Source of the DNA: a bacterium
Lineage (GTDB): Bacteria; Bdellovibrionota; UBA2428
NCBI GenBank assembly: GCA_009991595.1
Contig: JAACVK010000050.1
Span: 1 to 32,514 of the forward strand
Direction: 5' to 3'
Length of the DNA stretch: 32,514 nt
The position numbers were made by a program, and so were the translations under genes. Every line of letters starts with the position of its first letter. Within the stretch, counting starts at the first letter, position 1. The notes beneath the pieces were generated by a model. It was given only the letters and a program-made list of their open reading frames with translations, ran no database searches and was not told where the DNA came from. This document shows, piece after piece, positions 1-8,405 of the stretch.

Positions 1-52
1 GATTTTTGAGTTCGGCCAGATCCTCCTTGGCGAATTCTTGATTCAATTTCAT
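1..52 (-). CDS. 5' end of a leftward gene, product unknown (partial)
   Basis: Only the first 17 or so codons lie inside the window, reading MKLNQEFAKEDLAELKN on the minus strand. The ATG ending at 52 is preceded by GGAG six bases upstream. A second in-frame ATG ending at 64 would add four residues (MEKK) and has a GGGG run beside it, but the spacing is poor. The peptide is hydrophilic and has no signal peptide. Too little is visible to assign a family. It would be transcribed divergently from the dipeptidase gene. Confidence 0.4.
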   Translation of the reverse strand, partial: MKLNQEFAKEDLAELKN

Positions 53-178
53 CTTTTTCTCCATCCCCAGGGCCTAGGATACAAGATAACCACACTTGAG
101 ATACCTAATTCTTCCTCTTTGACACGCTTTTTAGCGTATTTCCTTGAATTTATGACAGCTTAGAGGCAGAACAAAACG

Positions 179-1507
179 ATGAGCGCAAGACTAGATAAAC
201 TCATTGAATTCTTGAAATTTCCTTCGATCTCCACGGACTCTAAGTTCAAGCAAGGAATTGATGATTGTAGAGATTGGGTCCACGCTCAATTTACGGAAAT
301 GGGGTTAAAATCCGAGATCTACAAAACTCCGAAACACGATATTGTCGTTGCAAAAAACCAACACAAAGCCGGCCGCCCCACCCTCCTGATCTATGGCCAC
401 TATGACGTTCAACCGGTCGACCCCCTAAACCTATGGACCAACCCTCCCTTTGAGCCCACAGTCCGGGACGGAAAGATTTTTGCTCGCGGATCTGCAGATA
501 ACAAAGGCCAAATCCTCGCGCACATGCTCGGAGTTAAAGAAGCTTTGGCGGACAAAAAAGACCTAGGGATCAACCTTAGCTTTTTAGTCGAAGGAGAAGA
601 AGAGATTGGTAGCCCCAACCTAGACGCTTTTCTTGAGTCACATAAAGATATTCTCAAGTGTGACGTTGTTGCCGTAAGTGATTCTGGAATGGTTGGGCCA
701 GGAATTCCAACACTGACCTATGCCTTAAGAGGCATCGCCTGCGTAGAAGTCAAAATCAAAGGCCCCAAAATGGATCTTCACTCTGGAGTCTACGGAGGCG
801 GAGTGCGCAATCCCGCCCTGGCGGCCGCACAAATTGCAGCCTCGCTTCACAATGAAAAGAATGAAATTACCATTGAGGGTTTCTACGACGGTGTAGCCGA
901 ACCTCAGCAATGGGAAAAGGACCAATGGAAGTCACTTCCCATTACAGAAGAAAGGATTAAAGCACTTGTTGGAGTGGATTCATTATACGGCGAAGAAGGC
1001 TATTCTTACCTTGAGCGTGTTTGGGCGCGGCCCACTGCCGAAGTCAACGGAATCGGAGGAGGCTACCAGGGCGAAGGCTCCAAAACAGTGCTCCCGTCTG
1101 AAGCTCTATTAAAGCTTTCCTTTAGACTTGTTCCCGGACAAAATCCGAAAGACATTCTTGAGAAAGTCGAATCTCACATCAAGGGATTGGACCTCAAAGG
1201 ACTTACAGTTAATGTTGAGATGGGTCACTCTGGCACTCCTTACATTTGTGATCCGTTTTCTAGCTTTGCTAAACTAGCCCTTTCTTCACTCGAGGAAGTG
1301 TTTGGGAAAAGTCCCTGCTTGATCCGAGAAGGTGGAAGTATTCCAGTTGTAGAATCTTTCAAACAGCTTTTAGGTGCCGACACCCTTCTCCTAGGCTTGG
1401 CTCTTCCGGATTGCCGCTGTCACGCTCCCGATGAAAATTTTGATCTAGATTGTTTTGAAAAAGGAATCGCTCTCAACAAAGCCTTGATAGCAAACCTGGC
1501 CAAGTAA
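179..1507 (+). CDS. M20 family metallodipeptidase (CNDP/DapE-like)
   Basis: This is a cytosolic two-metal (Zn or Mn) peptidase of the M20 dipeptidase branch, expected to hydrolyse dipeptides. The metal and catalytic residues are all visible: H74 in YGHYDVQP with D76, the bridging Asp D107 in GSADNKGQ, the Glu pair E141/E142 in EGEEEIGS, D168 in SDS, and H415 in CHAPDE near the end. The dimerisation or lid domain lies between about 180 and 340. At 442 aa it has the usual length for the family, and no signal peptide is seen. The ATG at 179 has an AGAGG about 9-10 bases upstream. The next gene begins one base after its stop, so the two are probably co-transcribed. The family call is firm; the substrate is not known. 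Confidence 0.9.
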   Translation: MSARLDKLIEFLKFPSISTDSKFKQGIDDCRDWVHAQFTEMGLKSEIYKTPKHDIVVAKNQHKAGRPTLLIYGHYDVQPVDPLNLWTNPPFEPTVRDGKIFARGSADNKGQILAHMLGVKEALADKKDLGINLSFLVEGEEEIGSPNLDAFLESHKDILKCDVVAVSDSGMVGPGIPTLTYALRGIACVEVKIKGPKMDLHSGVYGGGVRNPALAAAQIAASLHNEKNEITIEGFYDGVAEPQQWEKDQWKSLPITEERIKALVGVDSLYGEEGYSYLERVWARPTAEVNGIGGGYQGEGSKTVLPSEALLKLSFRLVPGQNPKDILEKVESHIKGLDLKGLTVNVEMGHSGTPYICDPFSSFAKLALSSLEEVFGKSPCLIREGGSIPVVESFKQLLGADTLLLGLALPDCRCHAPDENFDLDCFEKGIALNKALIANLAK

Positions 1508-1508
1508 A

Positions 1509-2210
1509 ATGGATTTCGATCGCTCAAGAAGAACATTTTGCACAAAACTACGCCGCCTTAAATTTAGCGAACCAACGGCCTATGTTTACAATCCTCTGGA
1601 ATACGCATGCGCGAGCTATAACAAATATTTAGATCAATTTGCTCAAGGAAAAAAGAAAGCTCTTTTCTTAGGAATGAACCCGGGTCCCTACGGTATGGCT
1701 CAAACCGGCATTCCTTTTGGCGAAATTTCCCTAGTGCGAGATTGGATGGGAATCTGCGAACCACTTGGAAAACTTCCCAAGCAACACCCCAAACGACCCC
1801 TCCAAGGTTTTCAATGTGAAAAATCAGAAGTTAGTGGAAGACGCCTCTGGGGTTTGTTTTCCGAAAAATTCCCTAAACCCAAACAATTTTTTAAAGACCA
1901 CATGGTGCTCAATTACTGCCCCCTTGTTTTTATGGAGGAGAGTGGAAGAAACCGCACTCCCGACAAACTGCCTGCAGAGGAAACCGAACCATTGTTTGCA
2001 ATATGCGACGATTACTTGGACAAGCTAATCAAAACTCTTGAACCAAGATATCTCATCGGTGTTGGAGCCTTTGCTCAAAAGCAGTTACAAAGAATAAGAC
2101 CTGGTAGTGAAACCTTTAAAATTTTGCACCCTAGTCCAGCTAGCCCGGCCGCAAATCGCGGATGGGCCGAAGCTGCTCAAAAGCAGTTGATGGAAATTGG
2201 GGTTTGGTAG
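1509..2210 (+). CDS. smug1: SMUG1-type single-strand-selective uracil-DNA glycosylase
   Basis: This enzyme is expected to excise uracil, and probably 5-hydroxymethyluracil, from DNA as the first step of base-excision repair. It belongs to family 3 of the UDG superfamily. The water-coordinating motif GMNPGP is at residues 55-60 (N57), followed by YGMAQTGIPFGE and a VRDW stretch that closely resemble animal SMUG1. The intercalating-loop motif HPSP is at 207-210 (H207). At 233 aa it is close to the length of vertebrate SMUG1. The ATG follows the dipeptidase stop by one base, implying translational coupling. SMUG1 is best known from animals and occurs only in scattered bacteria. Assignment rests on many identical motif positions and is firm. 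Confidence 0.93.
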   Translation: MDFDRSRRTFCTKLRRLKFSEPTAYVYNPLEYACASYNKYLDQFAQGKKKALFLGMNPGPYGMAQTGIPFGEISLVRDWMGICEPLGKLPKQHPKRPLQGFQCEKSEVSGRRLWGLFSEKFPKPKQFFKDHMVLNYCPLVFMEESGRNRTPDKLPAEETEPLFAICDDYLDKLIKTLEPRYLIGVGAFAQKQLQRIRPGSETFKILHPSPASPAANRGWAEAAQKQLMEIGVW

Positions 2211-2216
2211 CTATGA

Positions 2217-2244
2217 TCTCAAGAGCTCGGTCTCAATCTTGAGA
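2217..2244. terminator. Possible terminator hairpin between convergent genes
   Basis: TCTCAAGA at 2217-2224 pairs with TCTTGAGA at 2237-2244, an 8-bp perfect stem with a 12-nt loop. It sits between the SMUG1 stop (2210) and the convergent gene whose stop begins at 2233. On the plus strand it is followed by CTTTCGCATTTCTTG, a weak T-rich tail. Position fits a terminator, but the stem is only half GC and the tail is poor. Confidence 0.35.
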
Positions 2245-3813
2245 CTTTCGCATTTCTTGAAAGCCTTCAGCCACTTCACGAAGTCGCTCTTGGGCTTTGC
2301 TAATTTCTTTCTTGGCAGTCACATGGATATTAAAATCAATTCCTTGCGCGTGACTTGAAAGGTCTCTTTCAACTTGTGAGTATTGAGTCTGAAGCCTTTC
2401 TAACTCTGCGGCTTGTTGAGCCTCATCCATGTCTTTCATTTGATTGTAATAGGCATCACTTTCTACGAGAGCTTCTATTTGATCTAGCTTTGCCAAATCA
2501 GACTGAATTAAGGCAACTTTAGTCTCATCAATTCCGGAACTGGCATATGGCGATAGTTTGAATGAGCTCGGGTCCGCTGGCTTCGATGGAGACGACACGG
2601 GTTTTGTTATAGCTACGGGCTCAGCAGAACGCGGAGTCTCTGGAGCGGGCGATGAACCTGAATCACGATCCTTCTTAGAAAACAAACGTCCTAAGCCATT
2701 CCCCAACAACTTAAACGGGGCTCCGACAACTTTAGCAACCCTCTTCAAAGGTTTGGCTTCCTCACTTGTTTCACGAGGAGTTTTCAATGCTGCTAAAAGC
2801 TCATTAAAACAAACTTCTTTACCCTTGGTCCAATCTGAATTCTCTCCGTGCCCACCAAAATACAAAGCCTTTTTGTAGCCCGCATTGATTTCATGGGCCG
2901 TAACCGCTAAGTTCAAAGTCGGACATAGAGCCAGTATTGCACCAACAGCCTTAGAAAGAGTGTCCCCACCCCCATCTGTAGCAGTCAAAGCTTTAGACAG
3001 AGAGCCCCTAGTTGTTGTAAAAGCACCAACCACAGGCGCAGTGTAAGCATATTTTTTCAACCACTCGTCCTTCTCTGATTCGGGAAAAATATCTTCAGCT
3101 CCACAAGCCTCCCAAGATTCAGCGGCAGGCATTTTAGCGGCTCTTTGCAACATTTTAAAATTTGCCTCGCCGTGACCACCAATAACAAAACGATCAACCG
3201 TCATACCGCCAAGGCCGTAACCCTGAACCGGGTTTGCAGCGGCAGCGGAAGTAGAGATATGCTGCACTTGAGAATAACGACTCACAGGGAGTTTCCCTTG
3301 TAGAGTAGAGCTTGAATACCCCTGAGAGTGCGTTACTTTCTTGGTAGCATTCTCCCGACTCCAAACGTTAACTAGACCTTGAGCGGAATTATAGTTGGAT
3401 CGAAGGAAAAGAAGTCCCATCAACTTGGCTGACTGGTGGGCCAGCACAGAGTCTTCAACACTTCCCTTTCTAGCAAGCATTTGTTGAGAAATGATGTTTC
3501 TAATATTGCTTGGGACGGCGGCACATTGAGTATCTTGAACATCTAAAAGGCGATCAGACCCCGAGTTAACTGGAACATTCACTGAAGGCACTGTCTGTTC
3601 CTTGGGAGCAGGCTCATTGCGGGGCGAAGAAATCTTTGACTGTAAGTTTTCTCGAACCTCTTGATGCTTGGCTCGTCGTTCGACTCTTTTTTCATGAAGG
3701 TTCTTAAAAGCTCTCTTCAAAAATCCATCTTTTCCGTTTGCCAGAGCTACCTCTGCACTTAAACAGAAGATACCAAAAGAAAGTGCTATCAATTTAATTT
3801 TGCTCGTTGTCAT
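2233..3813 (-). CDS. Secreted protein of unknown function with two GGHGE motifs
   Basis: A 526-aa protein with a signal peptide (hydrophobic core about residues 7-24, ALA-N cleavage near 25). Next come a basic, charged helix (28-60) and a Pro/Ser-rich linker (60-90), then a probable globular domain (95-350). The globular part has GGHGE at 212-216 after a hydrophobic strand (VDRFVI), a hydrophobic stretch ending at C297 (GAILALC), and a second GGHGE at 320-324 after KALYF. A second basic, Pro/Ser-rich linker spans about 350-420. The last 100 residues are charged and heptad-like, probably coiled coil. I do not recognise the family. A strand-GGHG followed by a strand-Cys faintly recalls clan CD (caspase/CHAT-like) peptidases, but this is a guess. 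It is a single-gene unit with its own promoter candidate. Confidence 0.75.
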   Translation of the reverse strand: MTTSKIKLIALSFGIFCLSAEVALANGKDGFLKRAFKNLHEKRVERRAKHQEVRENLQSKISSPRNEPAPKEQTVPSVNVPVNSGSDRLLDVQDTQCAAVPSNIRNIISQQMLARKGSVEDSVLAHQSAKLMGLLFLRSNYNSAQGLVNVWSRENATKKVTHSQGYSSSTLQGKLPVSRYSQVQHISTSAAAANPVQGYGLGGMTVDRFVIGGHGEANFKMLQRAAKMPAAESWEACGAEDIFPESEKDEWLKKYAYTAPVVGAFTTTRGSLSKALTATDGGGDTLSKAVGAILALCPTLNLAVTAHEINAGYKKALYFGGHGENSDWTKGKEVCFNELLAALKTPRETSEEAKPLKRVAKVVGAPFKLLGNGLGRLFSKKDRDSGSSPAPETPRSAEPVAITKPVSSPSKPADPSSFKLSPYASSGIDETKVALIQSDLAKLDQIEALVESDAYYNQMKDMDEAQQAAELERLQTQYSQVERDLSSHAQGIDFNIHVTAKKEISKAQERLREVAEGFQEMRKSQD

Positions 3814-3834
3814 ATATGAAACCCCGTCCCAAGA

Positions 3835-3863
3835 TTCATAGTGACCTATTTGCTATGTGTGAA
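3835..3863 (-). promoter_or_regulatory. Candidate sigma70-type promoter for the GGHGE gene
   Basis: On the minus strand TTCACA (3858-3863) and TATGAA (3835-3840) are separated by 17 bases, one and two mismatches from the -35 and -10 consensus. The start codon lies about 22 bases downstream with a purine-rich ACGGGG before it. Seen by eye only. Confidence 0.4.
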
Positions 3864-3968
3864 TCAAATCAATTACTTGTTAAGATTAGATGAAGAAATT
3901 TCGTCAATAAAATGATTATATTAGGCACTCTCTAAAGCTTAACAATACAAGAGGCCGATAGCATTGGT

Positions 3969-6101
3969 ATGAAATTGCGCAACTTTATATTGATTAACAG
4001 TCTAGTAATCGCCCTCGGGATTTCGACTCTTTTTGCAGGATTTTTCTACTACCTGCATACGGTTCAAAAAGGCGATGTCTTTCAAAATGCCATGAAAAAT
4101 AAGGGTGCCTCGTTAGAAGCCAAATACAGTCATTTAAAGAACAAAATCGAAAAAATTAGCGTTTGGGCCAGATACTTTTCAAAAGACTATAGCGTCGAGC
4201 GCATTTCAATCAACAATGCCACCCCGCTCTCTTTCACTGCGCTTGAAGAGAAGGCTGCCCAGATGATGGAACTATCACCTGAAGTTTTGCAGTTCCAGAT
4301 ACTCGGTCTTGGAGGAGCGGAACTCTTTAGAGTTGATCGTCAGAATCAAAAGATTGAAAGAGCCTCATCCAACGATCTTCAAGATCACTCAACGTGGGAT
4401 TCCTTCCAGGCCCTTAAGAGTCAATCAGACCCTAAAGTCTATGTTTCCAATTTTGATCTCAAGCGAAAAGAGGGAGTTATAGAACAGCCCTACCTTCCCG
4501 TGTTACAAATCACAGCCCCAGTTCTAATTGAGGACAACAAAAAGGCTTTCGTGATGATGAACGTCGACGCTACTGCAATATTAGAGGATTTTGAAAGCGA
4601 CTCAAGCGAATCAGCTAATCAATCTTTCATCATCAATCAAAGCGGAGGATGGATGTTTGGCCACAAAGACTTTAACTGGTCTCATTTGTTTCCAGAAACC
4701 GAAGCAGAGTCGTTTGCCAAATATTATCCAATTACCTTTGCCTCAATGCGGGCGGGGCAGACGGGCATAGTCTCCAACATTGAAGGTGAGTTCTTAGTTC
4801 GACCTGCAACTCTAGGCGAAAATACCATTTATTTTGTTTTTCATCCAAATCTTCATGAGCTTCTAGCAGGCCAACGAAATCTCGCGATTCAGTACAGCCT
4901 CATTGTTGCTGGAGTTTTTCTAATAACTTTCTTATTTAGCCTTATGGTCTTTAAATTAAAACGCAACAGCTTATTGCAGACCTTCCACCTTAAAGAGAAC
5001 CAAAGCTTTTTGAAAGACGCCGAAGCTCAGGCAAAAGTTGGGTATTGGAATTTTAACTTTCAAACCCAAAGAACTTACATCAGCCCTCAACTCAAGGGAG
5101 TCTTTGGGGTTAAGGAGGACGACAGAGCAACTTTGGAGAAATGCCTGAAACATTTTTTGCCAGAATCTGAGGAACGGATCCGCTCCGCCTTCGCCAAGTT
5201 AAAGAGCGAAATGAAACCGTTCGACCTTAGCGAAAGACTAAAGACCCACGCCGGTGAGCCACTCTGGATTCGTATTACCGGAAACGTGCATGAGGTCCGC
5301 CAGGGCCAGGTGTATGCCGCCATGGGACTTTTTCAAGATGTCACACAATTGAAGGAGAACGAGGAGGCAACGAGAGTCACTGAGCAAAGTCGCCTTGAAA
5401 ATGAGAATCAAATTGCTCTTGAAGAGATGGTTAAAGCCATTTACCAAGAATTGAATTCACCGATTTCCGAACTTCACTCTGAGATTGCAAAACTGGAGTC
5501 AACTCCAAATCAAAACAGCTCTTCCATCGATGCCGTTAAAGGTGCTCTGAAGAAGCTCAATAGCATCAACACTTCCTTAAAGAAATTAAGTCAAGACACA
5601 GACTCACCCAACTATGAAAACTGTTCTTTGAAGCAAATCTCTCAAGAAGCTTTTAACCTCAATTCATCCCTCTTAAAAAAGAGCAAGATCGAAATTCGAA
5701 ATTGCTTAAAGGCCCAAGACAGCGCTCCTTGTAACTCGGAACAGATTCTTCAGATATTTTCAAATTTGATTCGCAATTCCGCACAAGCTCTTGCCGCGAA
5801 AGAAAACGCTTGGGTTGAGGTAAAAGCAGAAAGAAAACACAACTCTTTATACGTTTATTTCACCGACTCCGGCTCAGGGATCAATGAAGGGTTGCAGGAC
5901 AAAATCTTTCAATCTCTCATGAATCCCCATCAGGCGAACAAGGTTACTGCCCACGGATTACACACCTGTAAAACAATCATGGAGAACCATGGCGGCAAAC
6001 TCACCCTTGATACAAACAATAAGCACACATGCTTTGTTCTTGAATTCAATCTGAAAGCTAGTGAGAACAATGTGATTGAACTGACCAGGAACGCCGCCTA
6101 A
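3969..6101 (+). CDS. Membrane sensor histidine-kinase-like protein lacking the phospho-acceptor His
   Basis: A 710-aa sensor protein. TM1 is at about 7-29, a periplasmic Cache-like sensor region at 30-300, TM2 at about 305-328, a PAS domain at about 345-465, a helical dimerisation region at 475-550 and a HATPase_c domain at about 590-700. The ATP-binding boxes are readable: N-box [10 protein letters not shown] (N599, N603), G1 box DSGSGI (D633) and a [14 protein letters not shown] stretch matching the G2 region. In the H-box, where HExNxP is expected, the sequence is QELNSP, with CAA (Gln493, bases 5445-5447) replacing the His. It may therefore be a non-catalytic sensor, act in trans, or use another acceptor. 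No response regulator lies beside it. The K+ channel gene starts 50 bases downstream and may be co-transcribed. Confidence 0.85.
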   Translation: MKLRNFILINSLVIALGISTLFAGFFYYLHTVQKGDVFQNAMKNKGASLEAKYSHLKNKIEKISVWARYFSKDYSVERISINNATPLSFTALEEKAAQMMELSPEVLQFQILGLGGAELFRVDRQNQKIERASSNDLQDHSTWDSFQALKSQSDPKVYVSNFDLKRKEGVIEQPYLPVLQITAPVLIEDNKKAFVMMNVDATAILEDFESDSSESANQSFIINQSGGWMFGHKDFNWSHLFPETEAESFAKYYPITFASMRAGQTGIVSNIEGEFLVRPATLGENTIYFVFHPNLHELLAGQRNLAIQYSLIVAGVFLITFLFSLMVFKLKRNSLLQTFHLKENQSFLKDAEAQAKVGYWNFNFQTQRTYISPQLKGVFGVKEDDRATLEKCLKHFLPESEERIRSAFAKLKSEMKPFDLSERLKTHAGEPLWIRITGNVHEVRQGQVYAAMGLFQDVTQLKENEEATRVTEQSRLENENQIALEEMVKAIYQELNSPISELHSEIAKLESTPNQNSSSIDAVKGALKKLNSINTSLKKLSQDTDSPNYENCSLKQISQEAFNLNSSLLKKSKIEIRNCLKAQDSAPCNSEQILQIFSNLIRNSAQALAAKENAWVEVKAERKHNSLYVYFTDSGSGINEGLQDKIFQSLMNPHQANKVTAHGLHTCKTIMENHGGKLTLDTNNKHTCFVLEFNLKASENNVIELTRNAA

Positions 6102-6151
6102 AGAACTCAAACAGTGGACATTCCAAGTTCATCACCATTAAACTAAGGACC

Positions 6152-6619
6152 ATGTTCCGAGATTTGTTTTTCAAAAAAATGGGCCACCTGTTTCGACAAC
6201 CCTCATTCTATCTAGTCACCCTATTAGGAAACCTCACAGTATTAGGGGCTTCAGGACTACTCTTCCACCTGGAACACAGGATCAACCCCCGTATCCCCAC
6301 TTTCCTGGACGCACTTTGGTGGGCCGTAGCCACCGTCACGACCGTCGGCTACGGAGACGTCTCCCCGATGACCGTCGAGGGAAAATTCCTCGGCATGGCT
6401 TTGATGCTCCTCGGAACGGCCTTGTTTGCCGCCTACACAGCCCTTTTCGCGGGAGCCCTCCTCTCTTCTGACCAAGCCTTGTTTCATAAAGGCATTCGAA
6501 AAATTTCCTCGCTCGAGAACCAAGTGAAGGACGAGGAAAAGAACCTTAATGAGCTTGCCAAGGATTTGCGCTTACTGCTGGAAAGAATTGAAAAATCTGA
6601 GTTCAAAAATGAGCGTTGA
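6152..6619 (+). CDS. Two-TM potassium channel (Ion_trans_2 type)
   Basis: A small 155-aa inner-membrane channel subunit. TM1 is at about 18-40, the pore helix and selectivity filter TVGYGD are at 64-69, and TM2 is at about 78-105. A charged, heptad-like C-terminal tail (115-150) probably forms a tetramerising coiled coil. TVGYGD is the canonical K+ filter. It lacks an RCK/TrkA-N domain, so gating would depend on other input. It lies 50 bases after the sensor kinase gene, with AAGGA just before its ATG and no terminator between them, so kinase and channel may share a transcript. The central part of the gene is locally GC-rich. Family assignment is firm; physiological role is unknown. Confidence 0.88.
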   Translation: MFRDLFFKKMGHLFRQPSFYLVTLLGNLTVLGASGLLFHLEHRINPRIPTFLDALWWAVATVTTVGYGDVSPMTVEGKFLGMALMLLGTALFAAYTALFAGALLSSDQALFHKGIRKISSLENQVKDEEKNLNELAKDLRLLLERIEKSEFKNER

Positions 6620-6651
6620 CTCCCATGGGCTGACTCCTTAAAAGCTGCACA

Positions 6652-7182
6652 ATGACACGTTTGCCCCAAAGAATTCTATTTCTTTTCATCGGAACATTTT
6701 CTTTCCTGGGATCCGCAGCGGGATTTCGATGCGACACCCCTCACCGACAACTACGCATAAAGGTGTATCAACACACTCACCACACAAGCGGAGGCACCAA
6801 GGCTGCCGCCATTATGATTCTCTCGAATCCAAGCGCTCCAAAAGGCATGAAAACCATCGCCACAATGAAAAGTGAGCAAGGGTTGCTCGAGCTTTTGAAT
6901 GGAACATTTTCTGGTTTCATGGACCTACGCTTCAATTCGATCTCCAAGAAGCCCCAAAACTTTATTGGACCTTACCCCAAATCAGAAGTTCAACGTGTTT
7001 CCATCACACCTGATTTTCGCTACTCAGAGCCCGTTCCAAACAACACAAAGTTAAAAGCTCTCTTCGAATTGGAACTTAAGAACGGCGAAATCATCAAAGG
7101 CACCATTGATTGTCGCAGATATCTCAAGGCTAACTCAAAAGCTTCAAAAACTTGCTCAGATCAATTAGACTTAGAATTTTAA
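6652..7182 (+). CDS. Small secreted protein, unknown function
   Basis: A 176-aa protein with a clear signal peptide: basic start MTRLPQR, hydrophobic core to about residue 22, cleavage near SAAG-F. The mature part has three cysteines, one near its N-terminus (FRCDTPH) and two near the end (DCRR and TCSD). These could form a disulphide-stabilised beta-rich domain in the periplasm or outside the cell. No catalytic motif is recognisable. It begins 32 bases after the channel stop and no hairpin intervenes, so it may be the third gene of the kinase-channel unit. No Shine-Dalgarno of note precedes the ATG. I do not recognise the family. Confidence 0.65.
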   Translation: MTRLPQRILFLFIGTFSFLGSAAGFRCDTPHRQLRIKVYQHTHHTSGGTKAAAIMILSNPSAPKGMKTIATMKSEQGLLELLNGTFSGFMDLRFNSISKKPQNFIGPYPKSEVQRVSITPDFRYSEPVPNNTKLKALFELELKNGEIIKGTIDCRRYLKANSKASKTCSDQLDLEF

Positions 7183-7268
7183 CTCGAAGCGTTATATCTA
7201 AATTTATCTTTTTGTAGCTTCATAAGCCCCCAGAAAGTATCTCTAGAATGCTGAAACTTTCATCAGAT

Positions 7269-7345
7269 GCGCTCGTAGCTCAGTTGGATAGAGCACCTGA
7301 TTTCTAATCAGGTGGTCGTAGGTTCGAATCCTGCCGGGCGCACCA
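7269..7345 (+). tRNA. tRNA-Arg (anticodon UCU)
   Basis: All four stems can be drawn. The acceptor GCGCTCG (7269-7275) pairs with CGGGCGC (7335-7341) with one G-U. The anticodon stem CCTGA/TCAGG encloses the loop TTTCTAA, giving anticodon UCU (reads AGA/AGG). The T arm is GTAGG TTCGAAT CCTGC. The discriminator is A and the 3' CCA is encoded (7343-7345). The antisense strand of its 3' half is read by the tail of the leftward gene that follows. Confidence 0.97.
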
Positions 7346-8405
7346 ATCTATTTTTGAGAACCGTGTAGCTTCCAAAACTTAAGGGCTTTCTGGAAGGTGC
7401 CACGGACTCAAAAATGCTTTTACACAATTCTTGAACCAACTCTTCTTCGGCACAAATGCTTGGATGAATTTTAACCGTTAAAGAAAGACGGGCGTTCCAG
7501 ATCATCGTTGAGACACTTACCGGATAGTTCCTAGTCCCTGGCGGAGTGACCAGCCAAACCATTTCAGATGGAGACGAAGAGGCTTCACACCATTCCCCCA
7601 TACCACTGAAGCAACCCACATTAAGAACACTCGCGCTTCTTTTCTGAGAAAGCTTCCGCATGCCCTTCTCTCCGATCCACTTACCAATGTTCAATAGCGA
7701 CCAAACGCCCCAATGCTCCTGTTTCTTGAGTTTTTCTTTGCATTGGAGGTGAATATCGTGGGCAAGACTGTTGGGGCGAAGACTCAATTCAATGGCCGAA
7801 GAGCAATTGGCCGATTCATTGCTCAACTGAACCCAAGGGCGCATATTTACCGGGAACATCCACCTGAGTGAAGTGCCCGATTGTATCAAAGAACACGAAA
7901 CCTCTTTATTCACCAAAGCTAAAATTATCGCATTCAAGGAAAGCATCTTTTGGGCTGCTCTATCCTTTAAATCCATTGTGTCTTGCCTAGAAAACACAGC
8001 GTAATAATAGCGGTGCTCACTTCGACGATACAAAGAGGGATTCTCCTGAAAACTCTTCCACTCAAGATCTGACTTAGCAAAGGCATCAAGAAAAGCTCGG
8101 ACAGCTGAGAAAAGCTTCGTCAATCGTGTCGGCCGCGTTTGAATAGCGGGCTTTAGTTTCATCGATGCATTGATCTTTAATTTTCTTAAAAGAACTCTAA
8201 ACGCACCCACACCATCAGCCCAAGCGTGAGAACAATGGTAGCTTTTACGTGCACCATCGCTTAAATCTAACTGAGTAAAAGTAACAAGATCGTTATGCCC
8301 CTTTTCTTTTGAGAGAACATACCAAAGACCAGGCCAATCCTTAAATCCATCTTTTCGAAAGTCTTCAGCGCCCAGCCAAGTATCTCTTTGCAACTGATCC
8401 ATCAT
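7308..8405 (-). CDS. Condensation/WS-DGAT-like CoA-dependent acyltransferase homologue
   Basis: A 365-aa protein carrying SHAWADGVGAF with the HxxxDG signature (H60, D64, G65). This motif is typical of the chloramphenicol-acetyltransferase-like superfamily, which includes NRPS condensation domains and wax-ester/diacylglycerol acyltransferases. In those enzymes the His is the general base for acyl transfer. The motif lies closer to the N-terminus than in typical WS/DGATs, so the first lobe may be shortened. Its ATG overlaps the stop of the upstream gene in an ATGA arrangement, implying translational coupling with the beta-helix protein. The last 12 codons and stop are the antisense of tRNA-Arg, giving an LVRPAGFEPTTT tail. 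The fold-level call is reasonable; the substrate is unknown. Lipid or peptide-tail acylation is an inference. Confidence 0.65.
   Translation of the reverse strand: MMDQLQRDTWLGAEDFRKDGFKDWPGLWYVLSKEKGHNDLVTFTQLDLSDGARKSYHCSHAWADGVGAFRVLLRKLKINASMKLKPAIQTRPTRLTKLFSAVRAFLDAFAKSDLEWKSFQENPSLYRRSEHRYYYAVFSRQDTMDLKDRAAQKMLSLNAIILALVNKEVSCSLIQSGTSLRWMFPVNMRPWVQLSNESANCSSAIELSLRPNSLAHDIHLQCKEKLKKQEHWGVWSLLNIGKWIGEKGMRKLSQKRSASVLNVGCFSGMGEWCEASSSPSEMVWLVTPPGTRNYPVSVSTMIWNARLSLTVKIHPSICAEEELVQELCKSIFESVAPSRKPLSFGSYTVLKNRLVRPAGFEPTTT

Noticed and set aside
7183-7268. Promoter for tRNA-Arg
   Set aside because: TAGAAT-like and TTGTAG/TTCATA elements exist but no pair has acceptable spacing.
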